Of a DNA stretch of 64,000 nucleotides, positions 31,441-41,285 are shown piece by piece. The notes below the pieces were generated by a model, which was not told the origin of the DNA, ran no database searches, and saw nothing but the letters and a program-made list of their open reading frames with translations. Source of the stretch: Bacteroidota bacterium (GTDB lineage: Bacteria > Bacteroidota > Ignavibacteria > Tepidaquicellales > Tepidaquicellaceae); NCBI GenBank assembly GCA_018266835.1, contig JAFDZP010000005.1:1-64000 (forward strand), written 5' to 3'. The translations under genes and the position numbers were made by a program. Position 1 is the stretch's first letter; each line of letters begins with the position of its first letter.

Positions 31441-34254
31441 TTAGAATTTCATTGATACACCAAACTTAATCTGTCTTGGTGTTGAAAATCTTGCCGGATT
31501 ATATGGATATGGATCTATTGGTGCCTGTAAATCCGGATATAATGGATCGTTATATGAATTTGGTGTCGGATCGCCGTATTGATAAGCTCTTCCTGTAACC
31601 GGATTAATAATTGCTGAATTCTGATTATCAAGAAGATTTGTTATCGATACATTAGCAGTAAAGTTTACTCCCTGCCATATAAAATATTTTTCGATATCTA
31701 AATCAATATTGAACCAGTTATCAGCTACTTCACCGTTTACATTGTTATAGTCAGGTGTATATTCAGGTCTTCCGCCGTCTAAGTAACCGGTTAGAATTTG
31801 CTGAGTATATCTTTTTCCTGCCTGCATCGAAATTCTTGTCTTAAAAGAAATATCATCAAGAATGTTTCTTCCGAAGCCGAATATTCCTTTGCCTTTTCTT
31901 GCATTGAAATACAAGTTAGCGCTTGCCTGGAATGGTCTATCCCAGTTAAGATAAACTTCTGAAATAGATTCCTGAGCGCCTCGGGTTACAACTAAGTAAC
32001 CTGCATCGGATGTTGAGCTTTTTCCTGTTGCAACTGAATATGTGAAGTTAAATCTTCCGTTGAACCAGTCGCCGAATCTTTTTTGGTATTCAATTTCAAT
32101 ACCGCGGGTTCGAGCGTAATCCTGATTGAAATATGTAATAAAGCTCTGTCCTATTAATCTGCCGCTGTTGATACTGATGCTTCTTGTCGCAACGTAATCA
32201 TAAATATTTTTATAGTAAGCTGTTACCGTAAGAACGTCATTCATAGAGAATTGATTTCTGATACCAAGCTCATATGAAACTGTCGTCTCAGGATTCAAAT
32301 CAGGATTTCCGAATTTCTGGAATGTTGATTTTGCACTCTGCGGACTTAACTTAGCATATACGAACTGCGGTTTTGGTCTCTTGCTGAAGTGACCATATGA
32401 GAAAAACAATGTCTGATTATTTGTAATAGGGTGAGAAATACCAATTCTCGGTGAAAGTCTTCCCTTCCATCTTCTTCCGAATAAATTGTATGTATCTTCT
32501 TCGTATTTTAATCTTGTAGCATCGGGAATTGTAGCAACATTAGGATCGTTAATAGCATCATCAACATATTTACCAGGGAACCAGTAATCAAATCTTAATC
32601 CGTAATTTAAAATCATCCCTTTAAATGTGATACTGTGCTGAGCATAGATATCACCGAAAGCAGGATAAACTTTATATACGTCGTTGTTTAAACCTAAAGG
32701 CTTTATCCAGGGCTGATAAATATCAATCAGCTGCATTTCCTGGAAGCTGGATTCGATACCAGCTTTGAATTTACTCTTAGGGTTGAAGTTATGTGTTAAA
32801 TCAATTTTAGCAGAATACTCTTCTACATAGTGGTCATGCCATGTGTAAGGATTTCCTGTATCATAGAATCCGTCTCCCGGAATAATTCCTGTATGAGTAC
32901 TATCAATAGGATAATAAACAAAAGGAGGTTTTACCAGGTCAAGAGGCTCTGTATACTGGTCCCAGTTTCTTCCGTTAGCATCAACTCTTAAATTTACATA
33001 AAATTTATTGAGTTTAATTTCATAGAAAGTGGTAGGGCTTGTTGTATGAGTCCAGGAGAGTGTATTGATTATAGCATTATTGCTGTATGTATTTGCATTA
33101 TCTAAAATTTCCTGGAAGTTATACTGATAACCCGGTGAAGGCTCTACATACTCTAAGTTAGACTGGAGTGATGTGGAGTTCTGATTTATAGAAACTGACT
33201 GATTGAATGAATATGAAAGCTTCATAGTTGGTGTAAACTTCCATGTCAATTTACCAAGCCAGTACCAGTTATTATCATTTCTTGGTGCAAAACGGCTTCC
33301 TCCGAATATTGAAGAGTAAAGCTGAGTTGCTTTTTTGCCGCCGTTCTTATTTACATAATAACCGTCGGAAAGTCCCATAAAGAAATTTCCGAAGAATGTA
33401 ATTTCTCCCGGAGGTTTTATTTTTAAGGCTTTAAATAGATATTTTGTAATAGGTTCAGGACCGCTTAAGTTAGCTTCAAGAATATCAGTATTGAAACTGC
33501 TTCCTGAGTTAAGGTTAGTTCCGCCGAAGTTATCTCTTTTATATGATAAGTAGAAATTGAATTCGTCGTAATGTCCGTCTTTTGTTTTTGCGTTAACAAC
33601 ACCGGAAGTTGCCTGCCCGTATTCGGCGTTGTATCCGCCTGTGATAACTTCAACCTCTTCTAATGAATTAGCTGACATTTGTAAGCCGAAGCCTGTGCCG
33701 GAAAGCGGATCCTGTACTGAAACTCCGTCCAGAAGTACTGCATTATCCGATGAGCGGCCGCCCCGAATATAAATTGAGTTATCATCAGTAACAACACCTG
33801 CCTGCTGAGTAACGATATCAGTCAGACTGGTAACAATGCTCTTCGAAATTTCATCTGAAGAAACAATGTGCTTACTGTCCGTCTGTTCGATATCAAGCAA
33901 AGGCCTGTCGCCGATAACTTCAATGGTCTGGTCAACAGTGAATGAAGATGACTTAAGAACAACATTAAATTCTTTGTTTTCACCTTCTTTGACTTCGAAA
34001 TTTGTGTACTCAACGGTTCTGAAACCTTCTGCATCAACCTGAAAAGAGAATGTTCCCGGAGTAATGTTTTCAATTCTGTAAGACCCGTCTGCTTCAGTAA
34101 CTGCCCCAAAGTATGTACCCTTTAGCTTTACAACTGCCGCAATAACCGGACTTTTAGTAGAATCAGTAACAACACCGAAAACTACTCCGTTAGTCTGAGA
34201 GTAAATTTCACCGCTGAGAAATAAAATACAAATAAGTAATAAAATTCTTTTCAT
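31441..34254 (-). CDS. TonB-dependent outer-membrane receptor
   Basis: This 937-residue protein has four recognisable parts. The signal peptide spans residues 1-19. A carboxypeptidase-regulatory-like domain follows (about 23-105; GVVFGVVTDSTKSPVIAAVVKL). The plug spans about 125-230 (SIYIRGGRSSDNAVLLDGVSV; VEVITGGYNAEYGQATSGVVN). A large 22-strand-type barrel ends in RQIKFGVSMKF with the terminal Phe. No SusD-like partner is adjacent. The neighbours are a lipoprotein and two large secreted proteins upstream on the same strand, suggesting one export or uptake unit. The ligand is not predictable. Confidence 0.92.
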   Translation of the reverse strand: MKRILLLICILFLSGEIYSQTNGVVFGVVTDSTKSPVIAAVVKLKGTYFGAVTEADGSYRIENITPGTFSFQVDAEGFRTVEYTNFEVKEGENKEFNVVLKSSSFTVDQTIEVIGDRPLLDIEQTDSKHIVSSDEISKSIVTSLTDIVTQQAGVVTDDNSIYIRGGRSSDNAVLLDGVSVQDPLSGTGFGLQMSANSLEEVEVITGGYNAEYGQATSGVVNAKTKDGHYDEFNFYLSYKRDNFGGTNLNSGSSFNTDILEANLSGPEPITKYLFKALKIKPPGEITFFGNFFMGLSDGYYVNKNGGKKATQLYSSIFGGSRFAPRNDNNWYWLGKLTWKFTPTMKLSYSFNQSVSINQNSTSLQSNLEYVEPSPGYQYNFQEILDNANTYSNNAIINTLSWTHTTSPTTFYEIKLNKFYVNLRVDANGRNWDQYTEPLDLVKPPFVYYPIDSTHTGIIPGDGFYDTGNPYTWHDHYVEEYSAKIDLTHNFNPKSKFKAGIESSFQEMQLIDIYQPWIKPLGLNNDVYKVYPAFGDIYAQHSITFKGMILNYGLRFDYWFPGKYVDDAINDPNVATIPDATRLKYEEDTYNLFGRRWKGRLSPRIGISHPITNNQTLFFSYGHFSKRPKPQFVYAKLSPQSAKSTFQKFGNPDLNPETTVSYELGIRNQFSMNDVLTVTAYYKNIYDYVATRSISINSGRLIGQSFITYFNQDYARTRGIEIEYQKRFGDWFNGRFNFTYSVATGKSSTSDAGYLVVTRGAQESISEVYLNWDRPFQASANLYFNARKGKGIFGFGRNILDDISFKTRISMQAGKRYTQQILTGYLDGGRPEYTPDYNNVNGEVADNWFNIDLDIEKYFIWQGVNFTANVSITNLLDNQNSAIINPVTGRAYQYGDPTPNSYNDPLYPDLQAPIDPYPYNPARFSTPRQIKFGVSMKF

Positions 34255-34281
34255 TTATAACTTTCAATTTAGTTATAAGGA

Positions 34282-35628
34282 TTAATTCAAACCGAATTCA
34301 CCGAATAAAATCTTTTGGAATAATAGTTTATTATTGGCTGCATTGCCGTTTAATACATACAAAGGAATATCACAATAAACAATTTTGGGATTCGTTGCAT
34401 TATCCTTAATCATGAATTTGTTTTCACCGACACATCCTGAAGCAGTTGTGTAGCTGTAAAGCGGAACAACTGTTCCGGAGAAATAAATATTTCTTAAATT
34501 CTGCACAAATGCCGACGCTGTAAGAGTCGGATAACCTGCCTGCAACCCGTTATACTGATTACCGGAGCCGATAATTGCAACCGCACATCCTGATATACTA
34601 TCAATCTGCGCGAAGTTATCAACTTGTCCGTTCGGATTTGTATTTGTTACAAAACCGGATGAGAAAATAACTTTACCGCCTGCCTGTTTATAGAACGGAA
34701 GTGAAGCCTGAGCTAATGTGAAGTTAGCCACATTACCTGAATTACCCTGTCCGCCTGACCAGATTACAACTTTAAATAATTTGAGTGTTTCTACGAACAT
34801 CGGATTCACAATTTTAGGAGTGAGCTTTCCGCCGTATGATTTTATATCAAGTACATCGTATTTCACCGTATCCAATGCATTTGCATAGTAAGAATATGCC
34901 TGGCCTAAATCCGGAGTATCCATAATTAAAAGAGTACGCGCAGTATTTTTCTTTACATAAAAGGTTCTGCCGCTATCAGGAAGTACAGAAGTATTGCTAT
35001 ATGCTCCTGCATTATCTCTGGCTCTGATAAAAATTCTGTTATTTCCGTTTAAGGTAAGACCACTATCTGCAGTTAATGTCATTTGGGATAAATTACCTGC
35101 AATAGGTTTGTAATTATTAGTATCGTTTATAGAATAGTATATATTTTTTATAGTATTGTTACCGTCCGGATCATTAGCATTCCATATAACCGTAACTACA
35201 GGAAATACTGTATCCGGTACAGCATAGTTATAATTGAACGCTATTGTCGGCGCTGAATTATATACCGGGTATAAATTTGAAGCAGGAGTAGGATCTATAA
35301 GACCCTTATCATCAACTGCCGCTACATAAAATCTGAAAGTAGAATCAGTACCTGCGATGCTTAAAAGAAATGTACTGTCCTGCTTTGTAGTAAAGCCCCA
35401 ATTGATTCCATCGAATGAAATTCTGTAGCCGACAACAAAACCCTGAGGTGAATCACCCCACCAGCTGATTTTTTTCGATGTTGAACCGGGAGCAATAGTG
35501 CTGTCCGGGAATAAAGTTAAATGAGTATCGGGCGGAAGATTTGCTACCGGAGAATTTGCCGGGTCGCTGCACGACATCATATAAACCGAAGCAAAAATCG
35601 AAACGAGTATTAGTAAATATTTTGTCAA
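34282..35628 (-). CDS. Lipoprotein with Ig-like domains and DUF4350/ThuA-like region
   Basis: This 448-residue protein has a lipoprotein signal (FASVYMMSC, Cys20). The first half (40-225) has two immunoglobulin/fibronectin-like domains (GFVVGYRISFDGINWGFT; PVVTVIWNANDPDGNNTIKNIYYSIND). The second half (230-448) has a flavodoxin-like pattern (RTLLIMDTPDLGQAYSYYANAL; FKVVIWSGGQGNSG; GGKVIFSSGF), as in ThuA/glutamine-amidotransferase-like surface domains, but without an evident catalytic triad. TTG start. It lies 27 bp before the TonB receptor gene and is probably part of the same outer-membrane unit. Confidence 0.75.
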   Translation of the reverse strand: MTKYLLILVSIFASVYMMSCSDPANSPVANLPPDTHLTLFPDSTIAPGSTSKKISWWGDSPQGFVVGYRISFDGINWGFTTKQDSTFLLSIAGTDSTFRFYVAAVDDKGLIDPTPASNLYPVYNSAPTIAFNYNYAVPDTVFPVVTVIWNANDPDGNNTIKNIYYSINDTNNYKPIAGNLSQMTLTADSGLTLNGNNRIFIRARDNAGAYSNTSVLPDSGRTFYVKKNTARTLLIMDTPDLGQAYSYYANALDTVKYDVLDIKSYGGKLTPKIVNPMFVETLKLFKVVIWSGGQGNSGNVANFTLAQASLPFYKQAGGKVIFSSGFVTNTNPNGQVDNFAQIDSISGCAVAIIGSGNQYNGLQAGYPTLTASAFVQNLRNIYFSGTVVPLYSYTTASGCVGENKFMIKDNATNPKIVYCDIPLYVLNGNAANNKLLFQKILFGEFGLN

Positions 35629-35650
35629 ATCTTTATATCACTTAAATTTA

Positions 35651-35671
35651 GGGGCGTAAAAAATACGCCCC
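35651..35671 (-). terminator. Hairpin between secreted-protein and lipoprotein genes
   Basis: The perfect arms GGGGCGTA and TACGCCCC have a five-A loop. On minus the following sequence is TAAATTTAAG, without a strong T-run, so it may be a weak terminator, an attenuator or an mRNA-stabilising hairpin inside the gene cluster. Confidence 0.5.
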
Positions 35672-35695
35672 TTATTAGAATATGAAATTTATTTT

Positions 35696-38002
35696 TTATT
35701 TTACAAGAACCATTCTCTTTGTATTTACAAATTGAACTCCCTTATCACCGTTTACCTGAATTCTGTAGAAATAAATTCCGCTTGATAATTCAGATGCATT
35801 GAAATCATATGAATAGAAACCTGCGTTCATTTGATTATTCACAAGTGATTTAACTTCCCTGCCCAGCATGTCAAATATCTGCAATGTTACAAATCCGTTT
35901 GACGGAATGCTGAATTTGATTGTTGTTGTAGGGTTGAACGGATTCGGGTAGTTCTGGAATAACTGATATGAAGAAACAACTTCATTCAGGTTCTTAATAC
36001 CGATTGGTGTTAATACACCGAAATCTGTATCTCTTCTTGGAACAAGTTTCCAGTTACTGAACGAATAGAATAAAATTCCCTGATAGAAAGTTTCCTCATC
36101 ATACTTTGTTAACAAAATATAAGGAGAGTTAACTTGTGCAGGGTTCCATCCGTTTCTGTAATGATGATTACCGTCTTGTAATTCAATTCTTGCTTCAATA
36201 TTTGAATTATCTTTTACGAGAATTTCACCAAAATTTCTTCTGAATGCTGTATCCTGAAGCGGTTCCTGTGAAGTACATGAAATACCTTGTGCTGCGTTAA
36301 TACATGTAATACTTGATGTAGTATTTATTCTGATAAATACGCTTTCCCATGGTTCAACAGTTGGGTCGCCGTCAGGTTTATTATTTGCAAATACGGATGT
36401 TGAAAGGTTTTCAGCAGTCGGTAAAGGTTGGTTTGTTCCTAATACAACCACATCTGAAGCTGAAGAAGTATTTATTCTCGTTACACCAAAGTTTTCTTCA
36501 ACTGTACCTTTTACTCTTACTCTGTCGCCTCTGTGTAAAGTATTTGTAGGTGTTCCGAAAATCCAGATACCTGAATACTGACCTTGACCGTTTTGAATTA
36601 TTACACGTGCCGGAGATGTTTGTGTTCCGCCAGCTCCGCTGTAACTGAAGTTTTGAATATCACTTGTATCTGCTGTAACTATACCCTCAATACCTCTCAC
36701 TGAAGCGTTTTCAAAACCTGAACGTCCGCTTCTGTTCGGACAATACTGAACGTCCTGAACACTCATAGAATCTGATGATCTTGTTACATAGAATAATTTT
36801 GATAATGATGTATCTGATGGTAATAATTTTACACCGCCTGAATTATCTTCTGCTCTCATAAAATACTCAACTAAAGTACCGTTAGCTGTAGTTGGTAATG
36901 ATGCAGAGTAAATGTTTCCTGTTACTACAGGCATATTCACATTATTGAATGCGCCGCCGTTAGTTCTCCAGAATAATTTTACTGTAGAAACAGTTAACGG
37001 ATTTAAAGCAGGATCGACCGCTGTAACGGTAATTACAGGACTATCTGATGGAGTTGGAACTCCCGGTGCTCTTGTTGGTGCTGATAATGTCGGAGGTGCG
37101 TTACCTACACTCATATCATTTGGATAAATCGGAACCAAAGCGTATGGTAATGTTGTACCGAATACACCTTCATTATTAGCATTAATTATAACACCTCTGA
37201 TGTAGTTAATTGCAGTTCCTGCAGGTGGAGGTGTCCATCCCGGTACCAGTGTGTCTCCTGATGGAGATCTCGAATAGAAATTTGAAAAGTCTCTGATGTA
37301 CATTAGATTTCCGTTCTCATCAATGATTGAGAATGGCTGTCTGTTTGCTAAACCTGCGCCGGCAGTAACGTTTCTGAATTCAACATACATACCTTCATAT
37401 TTTTCACCATTAACGAAGTTAATGGTGCTTGTACCTGATCCGGGAACGCCTGTACCGAAATCTGTAATGTTAACAGGTTTAGGTGTAGGTCTTTTTCCTG
37501 AACTTTGTAGAATATCAATTTGTAACGGAGAAGAAAGTGTATCAATTTGTAATTGTGTTAACCATCCTGTGTATGCAGGTGTTGGTGAACCTGTTCCCCA
37601 GAATTCCTGAACATATCCTTTTACTCTGATAACTGCACCTGTGTCTATTAAATCTAAAGCTGTCTGAGGACCTCTTGTAGCTTGTCTTAATGTAATACCA
37701 CCAAAAAGACCGCTTGCCGTATCCTGAATATAACACTGCCAGCTTGTTGAGCCTCTTAATAATGTTCTGAAATCATTGTTTGCAGGTGAAACTCTCGGCG
37801 GAGCAACAACTCTACCAACAATTGTAACTGAGTCACCTAATATATTTGACCGGTCTCTACCTATAGCCAGCGAGTCGGTTTGCTTGGACTGGATTTCTTG
37901 TATAGTAACTGCTCTGAACGGGGGGAGTAAACTGAATCCCAGAGAGTAAGCAATGTAAACTATCACTAATACAAGCGGAATGTACTTTAGCATTTTTTTC
38001 AT
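35696..38002 (-). CDS. Large T9SS cargo protein with OB-fold-like domains
   Basis: This 768-residue protein begins with a hydrophobic signal (YIPLVLVIVYIAYSLGF). OB-fold-like segments follow at about 50-160 (GDSVTIVGRVVAPPRV; WQCYIQDTASGLFGG) and 430-560 (GIEGIVTADTSDIQNF; RGDRVRVKGTVEENFG), separated by an Ig-like region (300-410). These resemble the nucleic-acid-binding OB folds that often sit before exported nucleases, but no nuclease domain is present. The T9SS sorting domain starts near 684 (QNYPNPFNPTTTIKF) and ends KRMVLVK. It lies 11 bp after the 38014-40074 gene. Function unknown. Confidence 0.8.
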   Translation of the reverse strand: MKKMLKYIPLVLVIVYIAYSLGFSLLPPFRAVTIQEIQSKQTDSLAIGRDRSNILGDSVTIVGRVVAPPRVSPANNDFRTLLRGSTSWQCYIQDTASGLFGGITLRQATRGPQTALDLIDTGAVIRVKGYVQEFWGTGSPTPAYTGWLTQLQIDTLSSPLQIDILQSSGKRPTPKPVNITDFGTGVPGSGTSTINFVNGEKYEGMYVEFRNVTAGAGLANRQPFSIIDENGNLMYIRDFSNFYSRSPSGDTLVPGWTPPPAGTAINYIRGVIINANNEGVFGTTLPYALVPIYPNDMSVGNAPPTLSAPTRAPGVPTPSDSPVITVTAVDPALNPLTVSTVKLFWRTNGGAFNNVNMPVVTGNIYSASLPTTANGTLVEYFMRAEDNSGGVKLLPSDTSLSKLFYVTRSSDSMSVQDVQYCPNRSGRSGFENASVRGIEGIVTADTSDIQNFSYSGAGGTQTSPARVIIQNGQGQYSGIWIFGTPTNTLHRGDRVRVKGTVEENFGVTRINTSSASDVVVLGTNQPLPTAENLSTSVFANNKPDGDPTVEPWESVFIRINTTSSITCINAAQGISCTSQEPLQDTAFRRNFGEILVKDNSNIEARIELQDGNHHYRNGWNPAQVNSPYILLTKYDEETFYQGILFYSFSNWKLVPRRDTDFGVLTPIGIKNLNEVVSSYQLFQNYPNPFNPTTTIKFSIPSNGFVTLQIFDMLGREVKSLVNNQMNAGFYSYDFNASELSSGIYFYRIQVNGDKGVQFVNTKRMVLVK

Positions 38003-38013
38003 AATGATGAATT

Positions 38014-40074
38014 TTATTTAACGATTAAAAATTTACCTTTTTTAACTTTTCCGGTTACCTGGTCCTTAACCGTGAATATATATAACCCTGAAGCTATTGC
38101 CTGCTCGCTCTTGGATATTAAATCCCAGGCATGTTCACCGCCGGCGAACTTCTGTGTACCATTTGAATATGTTTTAAACCATTCAATATCTGTTCCGTTA
38201 TAAGTAGCAGCATCATGAGAGAATTTATCAACTAAATCCCCTGCTAAAGTCCAGATAGAAATATCGCACTTTGAAGGAAGATTATAGAAATAAATTTTTC
38301 TTAATACTTCTGTTTTTACTCCGGTTCCATCCCAATAAGCGCTGCTGTAGTAAGGATTTGGATATACTCCAATCTCGGCATCTTCATTATTATTTGCAGG
38401 TGTACCTACTATAATTCTTTGTGTATTTGCAAGCAAAGAACTTTCTAACGAACCTAACTGCTGGGCAGAATCACCTTTATCGTACGCTGTTATTGAATAA
38501 ATATACTGGAAACCGTTCAACTGATTAGTGAAATCGAATTTATACCAGTATTTAGTGGTATCTCCGTCAAAAAGAACCGGTGTATTTAATTTTACAAATC
38601 CGAAACCGGTATTATTAAAATATCTGTTACCTGCAGAATCAAAATCAGCAATCAGCTTAAGCTGGCTGGTTAAATCGGTATTCAATCCTAATTCGGAGCC
38701 GGGATTAGTTCTGTATAATCTATAACCTTCAAAATCTTTTTTTCCTGAAATAGGGTCAACTGAATACTCTGCATTAGCAGACCAGTATAAAGTCACTTTT
38801 TGGTTTTCAATTATTGCTTTTGTCTTTGGAATATCAGGAGGTGCAGGAAGTTTATAACCGTTATCATATGCTCTCTGAGCCCAGCCCGCACTGACATATA
38901 AATTTGTTTTCTGATAAGATGAATCGTAAGTTGCAGGGTCTGTTCCATATTTCTTGGCACAAATAACTGCAGTAACAAAATTTAATGTGTCCTGAAGATA
39001 TCTTAATGAATACTTGCTTCCGTCAGGATTTCTGAACGGCCCGTATGAAATCAATGCTACTCTGTTATTCGGAGATAATCTTACATTATTAAGTCTTTCA
39101 GTATTCATAGTATCGGTACCTCTTAAATATCCGTGCATTTTCTGATATCTTCCCGCAACTACAGGGTCGTTATCTAATGTAGGTGAGAAATAATATAAGT
39201 CAGTTGTATTTTTAAACTGCCATACTGTCCAGTGAGTTCTTTTCTGAACTGATTCAAAACTTGGCTTAGGATTTACGCCAAGTAATTTAATAGCAGCATA
39301 GTTATCCGTGAAACCAACGTCTCCACTGTAATCATATGCATAAGTCATATTCAAACTGTCAACAAATCCGTTTGCACCTTTATTATAGAATGATGTTCCT
39401 CCGGGAGGTGTAATATTTGTGTTTCTTACAACACAATCGTGCCATAAGCCGACAAACAAACTATCAATTGGAGATGTATCTGTTCCTTTACCGATATTTA
39501 TAATTTTATAATTAAGGATTACCCAGTTATTAGCAAAGTTAAGATTGTAAGCATAGGTTTGCAGTAATACTTTTACGCCAAGCGGAGTATGATTAACAAT
39601 CGGAATTCCTCCTGGTGTTAAACTTGTATCTGTAAATTCTGTTACGAAGTCCTGATGTGAAATTGCATTTGCTGAGTAAACAGGTGATGTCTGAAGTGAG
39701 GAACGTTCTAATATTGTTCCGTCAGGAGCGTTACTGAACTCAAAGCCCTCGGTTCTGTTCGCTGTAGATACGTCGATTGCTCCTGTTGTAACTGAAGTCT
39801 GGCCGCTTTTTACGCCGCCAATCCATAAGCCCGATAAAAACATATTTTCAATACCTGAACCTATAGGATACTGACATGACGGTTGAGCCGGAAAATTGGC
39901 AAATCCGTTTCCTATGGTACCATAGTTAGTAACTGTCAGTGCAATATTACCGATGTTTGTGTATTTATTATTAATATCATCTTCTATGTGATAAATTCTA
40001 TAAGATGCGGCATCAATGAAGAACAAACAGGTAATTGAAAGTAAAACAAGTCGTAGAGTTTTCTTAATGTTCAA
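38014..40074 (-). CDS. Large secreted protein, T9SS-type C-terminus, function unknown
   Basis: This 686-residue protein has a signal peptide (LRLVLLSITCLFFIDA). The N-terminal half contains motifs seen in a family of large Ignavibacteria surface proteins (NIGNIALTVTNYGTIGNGF; NMFLSGLWIGGV), and a fibronectin-like segment lies near 440-560. The end (DISIWTLAGDLVDKF...GLYIFTVKDQ...GKFLIVK) is a shortened or divergent T9SS-like sorting domain that lacks the NYPNPFNP start (it reads VYPNPYYSSAYW). TTG start. It is the first gene of the group 40074 to 31441. No enzymatic motif is recognised. Confidence 0.75.
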   Translation of the reverse strand: MNIKKTLRLVLLSITCLFFIDAASYRIYHIEDDINNKYTNIGNIALTVTNYGTIGNGFANFPAQPSCQYPIGSGIENMFLSGLWIGGVKSGQTSVTTGAIDVSTANRTEGFEFSNAPDGTILERSSLQTSPVYSANAISHQDFVTEFTDTSLTPGGIPIVNHTPLGVKVLLQTYAYNLNFANNWVILNYKIINIGKGTDTSPIDSLFVGLWHDCVVRNTNITPPGGTSFYNKGANGFVDSLNMTYAYDYSGDVGFTDNYAAIKLLGVNPKPSFESVQKRTHWTVWQFKNTTDLYYFSPTLDNDPVVAGRYQKMHGYLRGTDTMNTERLNNVRLSPNNRVALISYGPFRNPDGSKYSLRYLQDTLNFVTAVICAKKYGTDPATYDSSYQKTNLYVSAGWAQRAYDNGYKLPAPPDIPKTKAIIENQKVTLYWSANAEYSVDPISGKKDFEGYRLYRTNPGSELGLNTDLTSQLKLIADFDSAGNRYFNNTGFGFVKLNTPVLFDGDTTKYWYKFDFTNQLNGFQYIYSITAYDKGDSAQQLGSLESSLLANTQRIIVGTPANNNEDAEIGVYPNPYYSSAYWDGTGVKTEVLRKIYFYNLPSKCDISIWTLAGDLVDKFSHDAATYNGTDIEWFKTYSNGTQKFAGGEHAWDLISKSEQAIASGLYIFTVKDQVTGKVKKGKFLIVK

Positions 40075-40191
40075 GAGTTAAATTTTATTAAGAGAAAATT
40101 ATCTTAGGTTTATTAAAATAATATAAAGAAACTTATATATTAAAGGTTAAAATAAATATTTTTTGGTTATTTAAAAAAGAAATTGTGCAAC

Positions 40192-40229
40192 AAAAAACCC
40201 GATCCCGCTTTAGCGGGACCGGGCTTTTT
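40192..40229 (-). terminator. Terminator hairpin, CCCG-TCCCGC-TTTA-GCGGGA-CGGG
   Basis: A long perfect stem with a TTTA loop is flanked by six A on the left (six T on minus) and five T on the right. It lies just after the stop at 40243 of the minus-strand Reelin-like gene and can work in both directions. The inner hairpin is the same core as in region A. Confidence 0.88.
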
Positions 40230-40242
40230 ACCTATGAAAAAA

Positions 40243-41109
40243 TTATTTTATCAGCATCATTTTTTTCACTTCGCTGAAACCGTTAGCCTCAAGCTTGTAA
40301 AAATAAACTCCGCTGTTTAGATTAAGTTTAGCTGCATCGAAGTTTAAGCTGTAATTTCCGATGCTGTAATTTTTATTATTTATAAGTGAACTTACTTCCT
40401 TTCCGTTCAAATCAAAAACTTTAAGAGTTACTAATGATGCTTTATCCAAAGTAAAACTTATCTTTGTATTCGGATTAAACGGGTTAGGATAGTTTTGTTC
40501 AAGCGTGAAGTTTTTTACAACTTCAGACGGATCATTTATCCCGGTTGAAGTAATACTGACTAGTCTGTTATTTGCAAAATTCCATTTATCATCATGAGGG
40601 TCGAAGTCAACTATTACCGAGTTCCCGTTTGCATAAAGTGTATCTACTAAATTTGGTACATTCGGAGCAATGTATCTGAATGTAAATGTAATTGTATCCA
40701 GTAATGAAGGTTTAGGCATAGTATGAGTCAGTTCATTTTTACGAACCGAATCTGCTGTACCACCATAATAAACATTTTCTTTTATCTGAACAAATGGGTC
40801 CAGCGGCGATGTAGTTAATTTCCCGTAATATGAGGCAATGTTGCATCCGCCTGCGCTATCAGGTCCGCCGGTAATTTTTAATTTAAAAGTTGCAGTGTCC
40901 CCTGCTCTTACACTTGTAGGTCCAAAGAATAAAACTTTAACCTCAGGTGCAGGCTGTGTTTCGTTATGACAGATACATCCTTTGTCAAAACTGTTCGTGC
41001 CGGGCCTTTTAGTTGTGTCAAAAATGCCGTCGGGAAATGCTGTTAAATTAATGTAGAGAATTGAAATGAATCCTATCGCCAGAATTGAAATGGTGAATTT
41101 TCGTAACAT
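40243..41109 (-). CDS. T9SS cargo with Reelin-like (choice-of-anchor V) domain
   Basis: This 288-residue protein has a signal peptide (residues 1-26) and then GIFDTTKRPGTNSFDKGCICHN. This position normally carries a CXXCH heme motif in the choice-of-anchor V family but here reads C-I-C-H. A Reelin-like beta-sandwich spans about 55-190 (VKVLFFGPTSVRAGDTATFKL). The T9SS sorting domain starts near residue 210 (QNYPNPFNPNTKISF) and ends KKMMLIK. Exported to the cell surface. Whether CXCH still binds heme is unclear. Confidence 0.83.
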   Translation of the reverse strand: MLRKFTISILAIGFISILYINLTAFPDGIFDTTKRPGTNSFDKGCICHNETQPAPEVKVLFFGPTSVRAGDTATFKLKITGGPDSAGGCNIASYYGKLTTSPLDPFVQIKENVYYGGTADSVRKNELTHTMPKPSLLDTITFTFRYIAPNVPNLVDTLYANGNSVIVDFDPHDDKWNFANNRLVSITSTGINDPSEVVKNFTLEQNYPNPFNPNTKISFTLDKASLVTLKVFDLNGKEVSSLINNKNYSIGNYSLNFDAAKLNLNSGVYFYKLEANGFSEVKKMMLIK

Positions 41110-41285
41110 TGAGGATTATCTTTTTAGTTTTATATAATTTAGTCTTATGCTTTGAAACATTCAATTTATTTTGCAGTATCTTCTTGATTACTTTTTATAT
41201 CATTTAAGATTAAAATCTCTACTTTATAACAACAAAAAAATAATTATCTTCATCAAATTTTCACTTCATTTAAATCTCAACATTA

